From NCBI RefSeq assembly GCF_019134595.1, contig NZ_CP077770.1, positions 1,632,001-1,696,000 of the forward strand: a stretch of DNA of 64,000 bases, given 5' to 3'. This stretch comes from Pseudoalteromonas shioyasakiensis (GTDB lineage Bacteria; Pseudomonadota; Gammaproteobacteria; Enterobacterales; Alteromonadaceae). The number at the start of each line of letters is the position of its first letter. Position 1 is the stretch's first letter. The translations under genes were made by a program, and so were the position numbers. Shown here piece by piece: positions 13,601-23,510 of the stretch. The notes beneath the pieces were generated by a model that was given only the letters and a program-made list of their open reading frames with translations, had not been told where the DNA came from and made no database searches.

Positions 13601-13626
13601 AAAAAAGCAGCGAAAGCTGCTTTTTT
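13601..13626. terminator. Bidirectional terminator pssA / SDR gene
   Basis: Stem AAAAAAGCAGC with GCTGCTTTTTT around a GAAA tetraloop, between two convergent genes. T runs are present on both strands. Confidence 0.9.
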
Positions 13627-13649
13627 GTGTTAGATATTAGTTATCGGGC

Positions 13650-14393
13650 TTATTTTTGTTGAGCATCTAAAGACTGGCCGTTCACCTCTTTAGACTCGTC
13701 GCTCATCAAGTATAAATATGTTGGCATTAAATCTTCGGGTGTTGCTAACTTATCTCTATCTTCACCAGGGTACGCTGATGCACGCATCGATGTGCGGGTA
13801 GCACCTGGGTTAATACAGTTTACGCGAATATTGGTTTTACCCACTTCACAAGCCCAAGTTTGCATCATACCTTCAACAGCAAATTTTGAGATTGCATACG
13901 CACCCCAGTGTTCACGGCCTTGGCGACCAACACCTGATGAAGTAAAAATAACAGATGCACTATCAGATTTGCGAAGCAGAGGGAACATGAATTTAGTGAT
14001 CATAGCTTGTGCAGTTACATTCACTTTCATGATGTTTTCAAAGGTAGAAACACAGAAATGCTCAAGGGGACCTAATGAACCTAAAATACCTGCGTTATTG
14101 AGTAAACCATCTAACTTACCGAACTGCATTTCGATGGTTGCAGCTAAGTCACGGTAGTTTTGTTTTGTGGCACCTTTTAAATCCATTGGCACAATAGCCG
14201 GTTGTGGGTAGCCTGCATTTACAATTTCATCGTAAACACATTCAAGTTTATTGGTTGTTTTTCCTAGTAAAATAACAGTGGCACCATGCTTAGCATAAGT
14301 TAATGCGGCAACACGACCAATGCCGTCACCAGCACCTGTTATTAAAATTACTTTGTCTTTTAGCGCATTATCTGCGGCTTTATAAGTATGCAT
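13650..14393 (-). CDS. yciK: YciK-type short-chain dehydrogenase/reductase
   Basis: A 247-residue Rossmann-fold SDR. It has the NAD(P)-binding TGAGDGIG motif near the N-terminus, LNNAG, the catalytic Ser in VIFTSSGVGRQG and YAISK with the catalytic Tyr and Lys. Its start MHTYKAADNALKDK aligns with E. coli YciK, so I use the ATG at 14393. An upstream ATG at 14444 would add 17 residues with no better ribosome site. The segment GREHWGAYAISKFAVEGMMQ and the INPGATRT..MRASAYP region are characteristic of the YciK group. The substrate is not known. Confidence 0.88.
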   Translation of the reverse strand: MHTYKAADNALKDKVILITGAGDGIGRVAALTYAKHGATVILLGKTTNKLECVYDEIVNAGYPQPAIVPMDLKGATKQNYRDLAATIEMQFGKLDGLLNNAGILGSLGPLEHFCVSTFENIMKVNVTAQAMITKFMFPLLRKSDSASVIFTSSGVGRQGREHWGAYAISKFAVEGMMQTWACEVGKTNIRVNCINPGATRTSMRASAYPGEDRDKLATPEDLMPTYLYLMSDESKEVNGQSLDAQQK

Positions 14394-14621
14394 AAACGTA
14401 CCATCGATTAGATTTTTCATCATTTTACCATAGCAAAAAGCCAAGTTATCGAATTTATTGCAAATTAAGGTGGCGAAAATTGAAACTTTACGTTAACTTT
14501 AACTGGTCTAATGTCTCATTAATAACCTAATTACATTAAATTAACTTAGAATGAAGGTAGTAGAATAACTACTTTTAACCTTGAACACACAATAACAATA
14601 AGATTTGCGCGGAGCGAAATT

Positions 14622-17054
14622 ATGAAAAAACTGCTACTCTCACTAGCCATTGCGTCAGCCATTACTGGCTGTGGTGGAGGAGAAACATTAGAAGATGTAA
14701 AAAATGATAACCCTCCTGTTCTCCCAACCGCGACAGTAAAATTTGACCCAGCGAATAGTGTAATCTCAGTACCGAATGATTTACTGATGAGTGGTACCCT
14801 TGATGGTACTTTAAACATGCCGGGTGAATTAGACGACAACAATGTCAGTGTTGAACGTGCAGCTTATGCTGATCCTCAGCTTGCACTTGGTGCCCTTGAT
14901 GGCTGGTCAACACAAACTCCGTTTAAAATCGATTTAACTTTTCCTGCGGGTATCTCTCTTGATATGACATCTGCTGCTTCACCAGGAGCTGTGCGTATTT
15001 TTGAAGTTGTAATGGGTGCAAGCCAAACAGATGAAACTTGCTCGCAAGTGCCAGCAGGTATCGCTTGTAAATTAGTCTCTGAGTTAACCTTTGGCGTAGA
15101 CTTCATCACTCAAGGTTCTGGTGATGCGGTTGCTGTGATCCCACTTAAGCCATTTAAAGCTGGCAGCACTTACATTAATGTTTTGACAACGTCATTAATG
15201 GACTCAGAAGGGCGTTCAATTGAGCCATCTTCAACTTATGCGTTAGTGAGTGAAGAGACTACTCTTATTACTGATTCACAAAAGTCACTTCAAGCGGTTA
15301 TCAATAGCTACGAAAATGCAGTGACATCGGGCGGTGCCATCACAAAAGATGAAATTATCTACTCTGCTGCGATGACAATGCAATCAGCAGGTCAAGTGCT
15401 TGGTACAGTAAAACAGCTTTTAGCGGCTAGTCTTTCGCAACCAGCCTTGCCAACGCCGATGGTGCAGATTCCTGACCAACCAGTTATTACAGTTGAGCAA
15501 GTATTTGCATCACAGGGTGTTACTGGTTTATCACCTGTATTTGGTGGTGTGCAATATCAAAAAGGTAGCGTGATGTTACCTATGTATTTAGCTACGCCTA
15601 CAGGCACATCGGTTGATGATTTATCAGCGACTTACTGGCAAGGTTTATGTGATAGTGGTGTTGCTGTGTTAGGTTATGCGGCCGCTGCGGGTGACTCATT
15701 CCCAACAGATCCTATTAGCGAAACTGATGGCCTTTGTATGGCGTTAAGTGAAGGCAAGTTACGTGATTTAGGCTTAGACCAAACTAAACACTTAACTAAG
15801 TACAACACAATTCCAAAGACACAAAGCATTGCGAACGTGCCAGTACAAATTACTAAACCAATTTTACCTGTGATCAATGCAATACGTGGTCAGTTAGGTA
15901 TGGATGAGTTAGCAATGCCTGAAGGTGGTTGGCCTGTCGTTATCCTTCAGCACGGTATTACTTCTAAAAAAGAAGATATGCTTGCTATTACCGCACAGCT
16001 AACAATGCAAGGCTTTGCAACAGCTGCAATCGATCATCCTATGCATGGTGAGCGTGGTGTAGACGTAGACGGTGATGGCACTGATGATTTCAATGCCTCT
16101 ACAGGTTCTGTATTAAGCTATATGAACTTACAGTCATTATTAGTAGCGCGTGATAGCTTACGTCAATCAGTTGCTGATTTACTTGGCTTACGCTTAGGTC
16201 TTAACTTTACCGGTTCTGCTGATTTAAATGCGCAAGATGTATCATTCTTAGGTCATTCATTAGGCTCGGTAGTTGCTCCAGCATTTGTTGCTGTGACTAA
16301 TGCACCGCTAGCTGACCAAGTTGATCCAATGTTCAACGTTAAAAGCGTAGCACTTGCCAGTGGTGGTGGCGGTATCGCAAGTTTCTTAATTGAGTCAAAT
16401 ACATTTGGCCCATTTGTACAAGGCTCGGTATTACTTGCTGCTGGTATTGAAGAGTCAGCTGAGTTTGGTGCGTATGCTCAAAATGAAGCGTTATCAAACT
16501 GTGGTTCACTTGCCTCGAATCAAACTGCTTTCGTTACGTGTGCTTATAAAGAATATATTGGTTCACTAACGGTTGCTGGTGAAACTGCAAAACTAGCAAA
16601 TATTCAAAGTGTGATCACTCAATTTGCTTTTGCTGCGCAAACAGCACTTGATAGCGGCGACCCTTCTAACTATGCAGCATCTGTTGCAGCACTTGGCACG
16701 CCAGTGTACATGAGTGTAGTGGTTGGCGATGGTGCTAACAACAATGCTGATATGGTTATTCCACCTATGGTAGCGAGTAACCCAATTGCTGGTAGCTTAC
16801 CTCTTGCTAACCTAATGGGTTTATCAACCGTGGCTGAAACACAAGGCCCAACAGCTGATGCAATGAGTTATGTGGTTAAATTCACTAAAGGGCACCACAG
16901 CTCAGTGTTAACACCTGCTGCAACGGCAGATTCAGGTGCAACAGCTGAAGAAAGTGCAGCGGCAACTGCAGAAATGCAATTGCAAATCGCGACTTTCCTA
17001 GCAACCCGTGGTCAGTATCTTCAGGTGACTAATCCAGAAGTTGTTACTGAATAA
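14622..17054 (+). CDS. VolA/Pla-1-cef family lipase lipoprotein
   Basis: An 810-residue surface or periplasmic lipase. The signal peptide ends in a lipobox (AITG-C17) followed by GGGE, so it is a lipoprotein. After an N-terminal beta-rich domain that resembles the virulence-factor lipase N-terminal family, the alpha/beta-hydrolase half holds LQHGITSKKEDM, a DGDGTDD calcium-loop-like stretch and the nucleophile elbow GHSLGS with Ser546. A His near the C-terminus (KGHHSSVL) could complete the triad. Family members release fatty acids from lysophosphatidylcholine or other lipids. In Vibrio volA is next to a fadL transporter, but no fadL is seen here. A terminator follows. Confidence 0.82.
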   Translation: MKKLLLSLAIASAITGCGGGETLEDVKNDNPPVLPTATVKFDPANSVISVPNDLLMSGTLDGTLNMPGELDDNNVSVERAAYADPQLALGALDGWSTQTPFKIDLTFPAGISLDMTSAASPGAVRIFEVVMGASQTDETCSQVPAGIACKLVSELTFGVDFITQGSGDAVAVIPLKPFKAGSTYINVLTTSLMDSEGRSIEPSSTYALVSEETTLITDSQKSLQAVINSYENAVTSGGAITKDEIIYSAAMTMQSAGQVLGTVKQLLAASLSQPALPTPMVQIPDQPVITVEQVFASQGVTGLSPVFGGVQYQKGSVMLPMYLATPTGTSVDDLSATYWQGLCDSGVAVLGYAAAAGDSFPTDPISETDGLCMALSEGKLRDLGLDQTKHLTKYNTIPKTQSIANVPVQITKPILPVINAIRGQLGMDELAMPEGGWPVVILQHGITSKKEDMLAITAQLTMQGFATAAIDHPMHGERGVDVDGDGTDDFNASTGSVLSYMNLQSLLVARDSLRQSVADLLGLRLGLNFTGSADLNAQDVSFLGHSLGSVVAPAFVAVTNAPLADQVDPMFNVKSVALASGGGGIASFLIESNTFGPFVQGSVLLAAGIEESAEFGAYAQNEALSNCGSLASNQTAFVTCAYKEYIGSLTVAGETAKLANIQSVITQFAFAAQTALDSGDPSNYAASVAALGTPVYMSVVVGDGANNNADMVIPPMVASNPIAGSLPLANLMGLSTVAETQGPTADAMSYVVKFTKGHHSSVLTPAATADSGATAEESAAATAEMQLQIATFLATRGQYLQVTNPEVVTE

Positions 17055-17090
17055 TCGAAACCTTACTAATTAAGTAAACACCAATTAAGT

Positions 17091-17118
17091 AAAAAGCCAC
17101 ATCATGTGGCTTTTTTTT
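17091..17118 (+). terminator. Intrinsic terminator after the lipase gene
   Basis: Stem AAAAAGCCACA with TGTGGCTTTTT around a three-base loop, followed by a longer T run on the plus strand. Confidence 0.88.
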
Positions 17119-17169
17119 GCTTTAAAGCGTGGTAAATTGTGCCGATGCATTAATAAATGGAGAGTTTGA

Positions 17170-18186
17170 TTGGAATTTTTATATGAATATGGGTTATTTT
17201 TTGCAAAAACCCTGACATTTGTCATCGCAATTGCTGTGATTGTTGCCATTATCATGGGCGCTGCAGTGAAACCTAAAGCGAAGAAAGGTGAGATAACGAT
17301 TGATGATTTGAGTGAGCAACTTGATGATCTTAAACAAAGCTTTATCGAAAATACTCTTTCAAAAAAAGAGCTCAAGGCTCACCAAAAACAGCAAAAAGCT
17401 GAGACTAAAAAACAGCAAAACGACGAGCCTAAATCACGTTTATATGTAATTGACTTTAATGGCAGTGTTGATGCCCACGAAGTAGAAAGCCTACGAGAAG
17501 AAATTACCGCTATTTTAACCATTGCCGACAAAGAAAAAGATCGCGTGCTGGTACGCCTTGAAAGTGGTGGTGGTGTGGTGCACGGCTATGGGCTTGCCGC
17601 TTCTCAATTGCAACGCTTACGTAATGCTGGAATTCATTTAACGGTTGCGATTGATAAAGTAGCAGCAAGTGGTGGCTATATGATGGCTTGTGTGGCCAAT
17701 GAGATTGTTGCAGCACCCTTTGCAATTGTTGGCTCGATTGGCGTTATTGCACAAATTCCTAACTTTAATAAAATCTTGAAAAAGAATGATGTTGATTTTG
17801 AGCAAATCACCGCTGGTGAATACAAGCGTACATTAACTATTTTTGGTGAAAACACCGATAAAGGCCGTGAAAAGTTCAAAGAAGAGATTGAACAGACTCA
17901 TGGTTTATTCAAAACTTTTGTAAGTGAGCAGCGTCCATCACTAGATATTGATAATGTTGCAACCGGTGAGCATTGGTTTGCCACTCAAGCATATGATAAA
18001 GGCTTAGTTGATAAGATTGACACAAGTGATGATATCTTATTGAGCCAAGCTAAAGAGCGTCAAATTTATAAAGTGAAATACCGTATTAAAAAGAATTTAA
18101 GCGATAAGCTAGCCGTTGGTTTAAGTTCTGGAGTAAGTAAAGCGGGTGTTAGTTTAATGTCACGTTTTAAAGGCTTAAATCCATAA
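17170..18186 (+). CDS. sohB: Inner-membrane serine protease SohB (peptidase family S49)
   Basis: A 338-residue SppA-like protease. One N-terminal membrane segment (about residues 10-37) is followed by a charged, coiled-coil-prone region and the S49 domain. The catalytic dyad is visible: Ser167 in KVAASGGYMMA and Lys219 in AGEYKRTLTIFGE. The start is TTG at 17170 with GGAGAG just upstream. This choice is supported by the N-terminus MEFLYEYGLFFAK, which parallels E. coli SohB. It is a single-gene unit with its own terminator. The role in envelope protein turnover is by family. Confidence 0.93.
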   Translation: MEFLYEYGLFFAKTLTFVIAIAVIVAIIMGAAVKPKAKKGEITIDDLSEQLDDLKQSFIENTLSKKELKAHQKQQKAETKKQQNDEPKSRLYVIDFNGSVDAHEVESLREEITAILTIADKEKDRVLVRLESGGGVVHGYGLAASQLQRLRNAGIHLTVAIDKVAASGGYMMACVANEIVAAPFAIVGSIGVIAQIPNFNKILKKNDVDFEQITAGEYKRTLTIFGENTDKGREKFKEEIEQTHGLFKTFVSEQRPSLDIDNVATGEHWFATQAYDKGLVDKIDTSDDILLSQAKERQIYKVKYRIKKNLSDKLAVGLSSGVSKAGVSLMSRFKGLNP

Positions 18187-18201
18187 TCAAGCACTATCAA
18201 T

Positions 18202-18230
18202 AAAAAACCCGCTAACTTAGCGGGTTTTTT
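18202..18230. terminator. Bidirectional terminator sohB / symporter
   Basis: Stem AAAAAACCCGCTA with TAGCGGGTTTTTT, between two convergent genes and T-rich on both strands. Confidence 0.9.
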
Positions 18231-18249
18231 ATGGGCTGCGAATAAGTCT

Positions 18250-19581
18250 TTACTTAATTGACTTATGATAGTCTTCTAAATCTTTAGCGGCATTTGGGTC
18301 GTTAAATACGTCCTCATCAAATTCACCTTCAGATTTTGCAACCACACAGGTAACCATACAGTCACCGGTTACGTTGACAGCGGTACGTGTCATATCGAGT
18401 AAACGGTCAACACCAATGATGATAGCAATACCTTCTACAGGTAAGCCTACTTGGTTTAGTACCATGGCTAACATAATAAGACCAACACCAGGTACACCCG
18501 CAGTACCTACAGAAGCAAGTGTTGCAGTTAAAATTACCATTAAGTAATCAGAAATTGTTAAATCAACAGAAAATACCTGTGCGATGAACACGGTCGCAAC
18601 ACCCTGCATAATTGCTGTGCCGTCCATGTTAATGGTTGCGCCTAGAGGTACAGTAAATGAAGCAACTGAATTGTGAGCACCTAATTTCTTGCTCGCAGTT
18701 TCAAGGGTAATAGGCATAGTTGCACTTGAGCTAGATGTACTAAATGCAAATAGGCAGGCGTTTTTCATCTTCTTTAAAAACGTAATTGGGTTAAGGCCAG
18801 TAAATAACTTTAACAAGACACTGTAGTTAACTAAACCATGGAACAGAAGTGCAAATACAACCACACCGAAGTATAAAGCAAGGCTCTTAATTAGCTTTAA
18901 GTCGATGGTTGTAAAGAGTTTTGCCATTAAGAAGAACACACCATAAGGTGCAATGTTCATAAGTAAGGTAACTAGCTTTAAAATAACAGTGTTTAAGTCT
19001 TCAAAAACATTTGCAACACGTTGGCCTGCTTTACCGCTAAGGGCCATAGCAACACCGAATAATAATGCAAAAACAATAACCTGAAGCATGTTACCACTTG
19101 CCATGGCATCTATAGGGTTTGTTGGAAACATACCAATAATGACTTGCGCAAGGGTAGGTGCTTCTTTTGCACTGTAGTTAGCATCCGAAGGTAAGTTGAT
19201 TCCTTCACCTGGGTTTACTAATAAGGCCAAGGTAATAGCAACAGTAATCGCGATTGCGGTCGTTGCTAAATAAAGCAAGATAGACTTACCACCTAAACGG
19301 CCTAACTTTTTAGGATCGCTTAAGCTGCAAGTACCACAGACTAATGATACAAAAACCAGTGGCACCACAAGCATCTTTAAGCTTGCGATGAAAATTTGGC
19401 CACCAACATGGAAAATACCATCAACAAAAAATGCTTTAATTGGTAAAGAGAATAACCCTAGTGGAATAAGGAAATCGTCTTCACCCGCTAAAATGGCTTG
19501 GAAGATAAAACCAACGATTACACCCAGTACCATACCTAACATGATACGAGATGTAAGGCTTAAAGATCGTACTTTTGACAT
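18250..19581 (-). CDS. Dicarboxylate/amino acid:cation symporter (DAACS family)
   Basis: A 443-residue secondary transporter of the glutamate/aspartate-dicarboxylate family (GltP/GltT/DctA relatives). The fold signatures are present: the serine-rich reentrant loop STSSSSATMP (residues 281-290), NMDGT (318-322) in the cation-binding helix, and DMTRTAVNVTGD (396-407), where the Asp, Arg and Asn bind substrate. The Arg in this motif favours acidic amino acids or dicarboxylates. The AAGVPG-like GTAGVPGVG in HP2 is present. It is alone in its transcript. Precise substrate and Na+ or H+ coupling cannot be read from sequence. Confidence 0.9.
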   Translation of the reverse strand: MSKVRSLSLTSRIMLGMVLGVIVGFIFQAILAGEDDFLIPLGLFSLPIKAFFVDGIFHVGGQIFIASLKMLVVPLVFVSLVCGTCSLSDPKKLGRLGGKSILLYLATTAIAITVAITLALLVNPGEGINLPSDANYSAKEAPTLAQVIIGMFPTNPIDAMASGNMLQVIVFALLFGVAMALSGKAGQRVANVFEDLNTVILKLVTLLMNIAPYGVFFLMAKLFTTIDLKLIKSLALYFGVVVFALLFHGLVNYSVLLKLFTGLNPITFLKKMKNACLFAFSTSSSSATMPITLETASKKLGAHNSVASFTVPLGATINMDGTAIMQGVATVFIAQVFSVDLTISDYLMVILTATLASVGTAGVPGVGLIMLAMVLNQVGLPVEGIAIIIGVDRLLDMTRTAVNVTGDCMVTCVVAKSEGEFDEDVFNDPNAAKDLEDYHKSIK

Positions 19582-19773
19582 ACACCCAGTCTATTTTTTT
19601 ATAAATTTGGCCATAGACTACCAGCATGAAGATTTTTATACAGAAAAATTCGATAAATAGTTAAAGAATTTCGCTTCCATTAGAGGAAAAAAATTATGAT
19701 CTTCGTTTAATTTTTAGGTTAATATTAGGTAAACATACATATAAATAAGAAATAGCTAACTAGGGAGAGGGCG

Positions 19774-22700
19774 ATGCCTTTATTACGATGGCTAAGTATT
19801 TTGTTTTTCAGCTCATTGTTAGCCGCCTGTGGCGGTGGTGGATCATTAGACAGTGATTCATCTGATGGCGGTGACGGCACAACAGAAGAGCCAAACTATG
19901 TAGTATCTGTTCAAGGCTACAACCAATCTTCATCAGAAGAAGCGAATACTGTTACAGCTGATTCACCTCTAACTATTTCGGCAACGCTGACAAATAGCGG
20001 TGTAGCAGTTGTTGGCGAAGTAGTCAGTTTTAGCCTTAATGGCGATATTGGCTTGCTGGACCCTGTATCTGGTACGGTATTGACGAATGCGGACGGTGTG
20101 GCATCGATTACGTTGACTGCAGGCAATACTGCAGGGGCTGGCATAATTACTGCCACATACGCTAATGGCGAAGAGACTTTTACTGACACTTTTGGCTTTA
20201 CATCAGATGGTTCTGAAACAGATGACTCGAGTGTTAGTGGCAGTATTACTCTTGATGTGTCAATTTTAGACAGCGCTGGCTCCCCATTTACAGTTGATAA
20301 CCCTGTTAGCAAAGATAATAAAGGGACAGTTACTGCAACTTTATTAGAAGAAGATCAGCCTTTACAGGGGCAGCTAATTTCTTTTACAACAAATTATACA
20401 GGCAAAATCACTCCTGTATTAGGCACTGCATTAACTGATGCAAATGGTGAAGCTTCAGTAACGTTAAGCAGTGGGGATTCTAAAGGGGCTGGTCAAGTTG
20501 TTGCTACATACACGGATGAAAGCGGTAACACTATAACTAAAATTGCAGGCTTTATCTCAAATGGTGATGATGCTCCTGTTGAAAGTGCCGAAGCGGAACT
20601 TGATATCAAGCTGTTGCAAGGGTGCGCAACTAACTGGGAGGCTAATCGTAATACAACATCACTTGAAACAACTTACCTAGCTTCAGGGTGTCGTGTCGTA
20701 AATCAGTTTTCATCTGACGAACTCATCGACGTAATGGTAAAAGTAACTGATACAAGTTCGGGTGATGGTATCGACGGTATTATCGCTGAGCTTTCGACTG
20801 ATCTTGGCGCTTTATTACCAGAATCAGGAAAAGCGCTTACTGACAACTTCGGTTTTGCAATTTTAAAATTACAACCTGGCGCAAATAGTGGTGCAGGTGA
20901 AGTGTCTGTTACTGCAAAATCGGTGACAGCATCAAAAGCATTTGAAATTGCAACTGCAGAGTTAAGTGTAGAAATTTCCAATGGCTTATATAACAAAGTA
21001 GACGATACTGGCAATGTTATTGATGACGAATTTGTACCACTTGCAGCTGGCGCAACAACGGTTATTACAGTCAGTATTTATGATGCTGACGGCGCGCTGT
21101 TTGTAACGCCATTAGATGTTGAGTTTACATCTGGTTGCGTTGAGTCAGATCTTGCTGTTATGGATGAAACCGCGACAAGCATTAGCGGTATTGCAACTGC
21201 GACATACAGAAGTAACGGCTGCAACACAACACAAGGTGATACGGTTACAGCAACAGTCCTTACCGGTGGAACCCCAAAAGTTGTTTCAGTGAATGTCCCT
21301 GTATCAGCCGCTGCTGTAAGTTCGATTGAATTTGTTGAAGCAACCGAGAATGTAATTGCGCTAAAAGGTACCGGTGGCGTATCTCGAAAAGAAATTAGCC
21401 AACTTACATTTAAGTTAACAGACGAAATTGGTAATACGGCTAAACAAAAGCGCTTAGATTTTCGTTTAAGCTCAACGAATGGGGGTATTTCACTTTCTGA
21501 GGTAACAGATGCAACTGGTTATTCTCATGCTAGTGTATCTACAGATTCAGAAGGTTTGGCACGAATTCAAGTTAATTCTGGTTTTGTACCTCAAGCTGTT
21601 CGCGTGCAAGCATGCTACATACCGGATGAATTTATCCCTGAAGATCAAAATGATAATGTGACTTGTTGGAAAGAGCTTTATGACGAATGCCTCCTTGATG
21701 AAGCAGACCGAGATAGCAATGTATCATGTCCAACTGGTGAGCTTTCGTTAGTTTCTTTAGACCAGCAAGTCACAACTGTATCTGATCTTGTTTCAATCAG
21801 CTCAGGTTTACCTGATGGTAATAGTTTCACGGCTGCACCAACGAATTTTAATATCGAAGCATTAAATTATAATGGTGATCTTGAAGAAATTAACGTTTAT
21901 CTAGCCGACCACTTTAATAACCCTGTTCCTGATGGCACATCTGTATATTTAACAACAGAAGGCGGTGCTATAGGAACAATTGATGGCACAGAGTTTAACC
22001 CTCAGCTGGAATGTAATACAGTCGATGGGCAATGTGTTACCCAATGGCGCTCTCAAAATCCAAAACCATTTACAGAAGCTAAATGGGGTAACAGAATCAA
22101 CAGCGTTAATCCAAAAACTGATGCAATTAACTGTGATCTTTATTTTGGAGCCGCAGCGCCTTGTATGGCAGGTATTTTAAATGCGGCGTTTGATGAGGAT
22201 GGTGTGCCATTAGGTGGCCGTGCCACAGTTCTTGTAACGGCAAAAGGTCAAGAGTCATTTATCGACATTAATGGCAATGGCCGCTTTGACACCAACGAAT
22301 ATTATAGCGGCTATGACCTGACAGAAGCATTTATCGATCATAATGAAAATGGTTATTATGATGGTTTAGCAGCAATTTACGACCCAGTTACTGCATCAGT
22401 GACAAAGGCCGCTGAAAATTGTCAAGAAGGTGCTACTGATGATCCGTGTAGTCCAGAAAATACGAATGCGGGTCATTTTGAAGAAAATTGGGATATTGAT
22501 CTTAATGGAATGCATACACTCGCTGATGGAAAATATAATGGTTTAGTGTGCCGAGAAGAAGCAACAACGCCTTCAGATAGTGATACTTTTGAAAGCCTGT
22601 GCACTAAAGAGTTAGTTGATATTCGAGATTCGTTTGAAATCATTATGTCAGGTAGTACAGCTTATTCTCGGTTTGTAGTGACAAAAAATGAATTGCGTAG

Positions 22701-23202
22701 TCGATTTGCAGCTGCTCTTGCTGAAACAACTGAGGATGATCCTACAGTTTTCACCGATAATGCAATGCAACTTGCTAGGGATATTGAGGAATGTAATCCA
22801 ATCCGACGTTTTCCTGCAGCTGATGTAAAAGGTGCGTTTGTTCTCGATTTAGAGGAAACAGCTGATACTAATTATTGCGATGTGAGAAATATCAACATTA
22901 CAACTGCTGATTCTGGAACTGAATTAGCCGCGTTAACTTTCGCAGTCTATTACTCTGATATTTTTAATAATCCAATGCCTGCAGGAACGAGTGTATCTGT
23001 AACTACTGATAATGGTGAGTACAGTGGGACCGATGGTTTTGAACTTCGAAATTCATCAGCAACAGCAGCATTTGGGGAGACTTTATCAATCAGTCGTGAA
23101 ACAGAAGGGAATGATAAAACAGAAGGCTTTTTAACTGTTGAATTTACAACAGGGAAAGGCAACATTTCAACTGCTCGAATTGCAATTAGTGACGATGGCT
23201 AG
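19774..23202 (+). CDS. Large secreted lipoprotein with Ig-like (Big_1-type) repeats and EF-hand-like loops
   Basis: A 1142-residue lipoprotein. The signal peptide ends in LLAA-C19 followed by a GGGG linker and an acidic stretch. At least three Big_1/invasin-like domains fill roughly residues 45-400; each has the pattern of variable strand, then GTVLTNADGVASITLTAG-type turns. More divergent beta domains follow, with scattered cysteines. Two DxNxNGxxD loops occur at 831-839 and 855-863 in a calcium-binding style. The last domain is again Ig-like. I see no enzyme domain. It is likely exposed on the cell surface and could act in adhesion or as a structural scaffold; that is inference. It is monocistronic with a good terminator. 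Confidence 0.78.
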   Translation: MPLLRWLSILFFSSLLAACGGGGSLDSDSSDGGDGTTEEPNYVVSVQGYNQSSSEEANTVTADSPLTISATLTNSGVAVVGEVVSFSLNGDIGLLDPVSGTVLTNADGVASITLTAGNTAGAGIITATYANGEETFTDTFGFTSDGSETDDSSVSGSITLDVSILDSAGSPFTVDNPVSKDNKGTVTATLLEEDQPLQGQLISFTTNYTGKITPVLGTALTDANGEASVTLSSGDSKGAGQVVATYTDESGNTITKIAGFISNGDDAPVESAEAELDIKLLQGCATNWEANRNTTSLETTYLASGCRVVNQFSSDELIDVMVKVTDTSSGDGIDGIIAELSTDLGALLPESGKALTDNFGFAILKLQPGANSGAGEVSVTAKSVTASKAFEIATAELSVEISNGLYNKVDDTGNVIDDEFVPLAAGATTVITVSIYDADGALFVTPLDVEFTSGCVESDLAVMDETATSISGIATATYRSNGCNTTQGDTVTATVLTGGTPKVVSVNVPVSAAAVSSIEFVEATENVIALKGTGGVSRKEISQLTFKLTDEIGNTAKQKRLDFRLSSTNGGISLSEVTDATGYSHASVSTDSEGLARIQVNSGFVPQAVRVQACYIPDEFIPEDQNDNVTCWKELYDECLLDEADRDSNVSCPTGELSLVSLDQQVTTVSDLVSISSGLPDGNSFTAAPTNFNIEALNYNGDLEEINVYLADHFNNPVPDGTSVYLTTEGGAIGTIDGTEFNPQLECNTVDGQCVTQWRSQNPKPFTEAKWGNRINSVNPKTDAINCDLYFGAAAPCMAGILNAAFDEDGVPLGGRATVLVTAKGQESFIDINGNGRFDTNEYYSGYDLTEAFIDHNENGYYDGLAAIYDPVTASVTKAAENCQEGATDDPCSPENTNAGHFEENWDIDLNGMHTLADGKYNGLVCREEATTPSDSDTFESLCTKELVDIRDSFEIIMSGSTAYSRFVVTKNELRSRFAAALAETTEDDPTVFTDNAMQLARDIEECNPIRRFPAADVKGAFVLDLEETADTNYCDVRNINITTADSGTELAALTFAVYYSDIFNNPMPAGTSVSVTTDNGEYSGTDGFELRNSSATAAFGETLSISRETEGNDKTEGFLTVEFTTGKGNISTARIAISDDG

Positions 23203-23227
23203 CCAGTAGTTAATTGTTTAAATTTAA

Positions 23228-23257
23228 AAAAATGCCAACCAGAAGGTTGGCATTTTT
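23228..23257 (+). terminator. Intrinsic terminator after the Ig-like lipoprotein gene
   Basis: Stem AAAAATGCCAACC (23228-23240) with GGTTGGCATTTTT (23245-23257) around an AGAA loop. Confidence 0.9.
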
Positions 23258-23510
23258 GTTGCTGTTCTATATATTCCCCTTGAAATTACCGCAAAACACC
23301 ACATTGACTAAATTAGCAACAAAAATTGTTTAATTATTCACTCAATGAAGAAAAGTTTCTATTAAAAGCTTGTAACAATTGGTGTTTGTAGATATACCTA
23401 TAAATATTCGTGCTCCAATGTTAAAAATCATACTTATTTTTTTAATGTGATGGATATACATTTATAAGGGCAAAAAACTTTTAAAAATACTCGGTCAGAA
23501 ATAGGCAGCT
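23258..23510 (+). promoter_or_regulatory. Leader region of topA
   Basis: An AT-rich stretch of about 250 bases between a terminator and topA, with no credible gene. It must carry the topA promoter. Promoters of topA are supercoiling-sensitive in other bacteria. I cannot assign boxes with confidence and see no strong hairpin. Confidence 0.3.

Noticed and set aside
14394..14444. Upstream start of the YciK-type SDR
   Set aside because: The family N-terminus begins at MHTYK and the upstream ATG has no better ribosome site.
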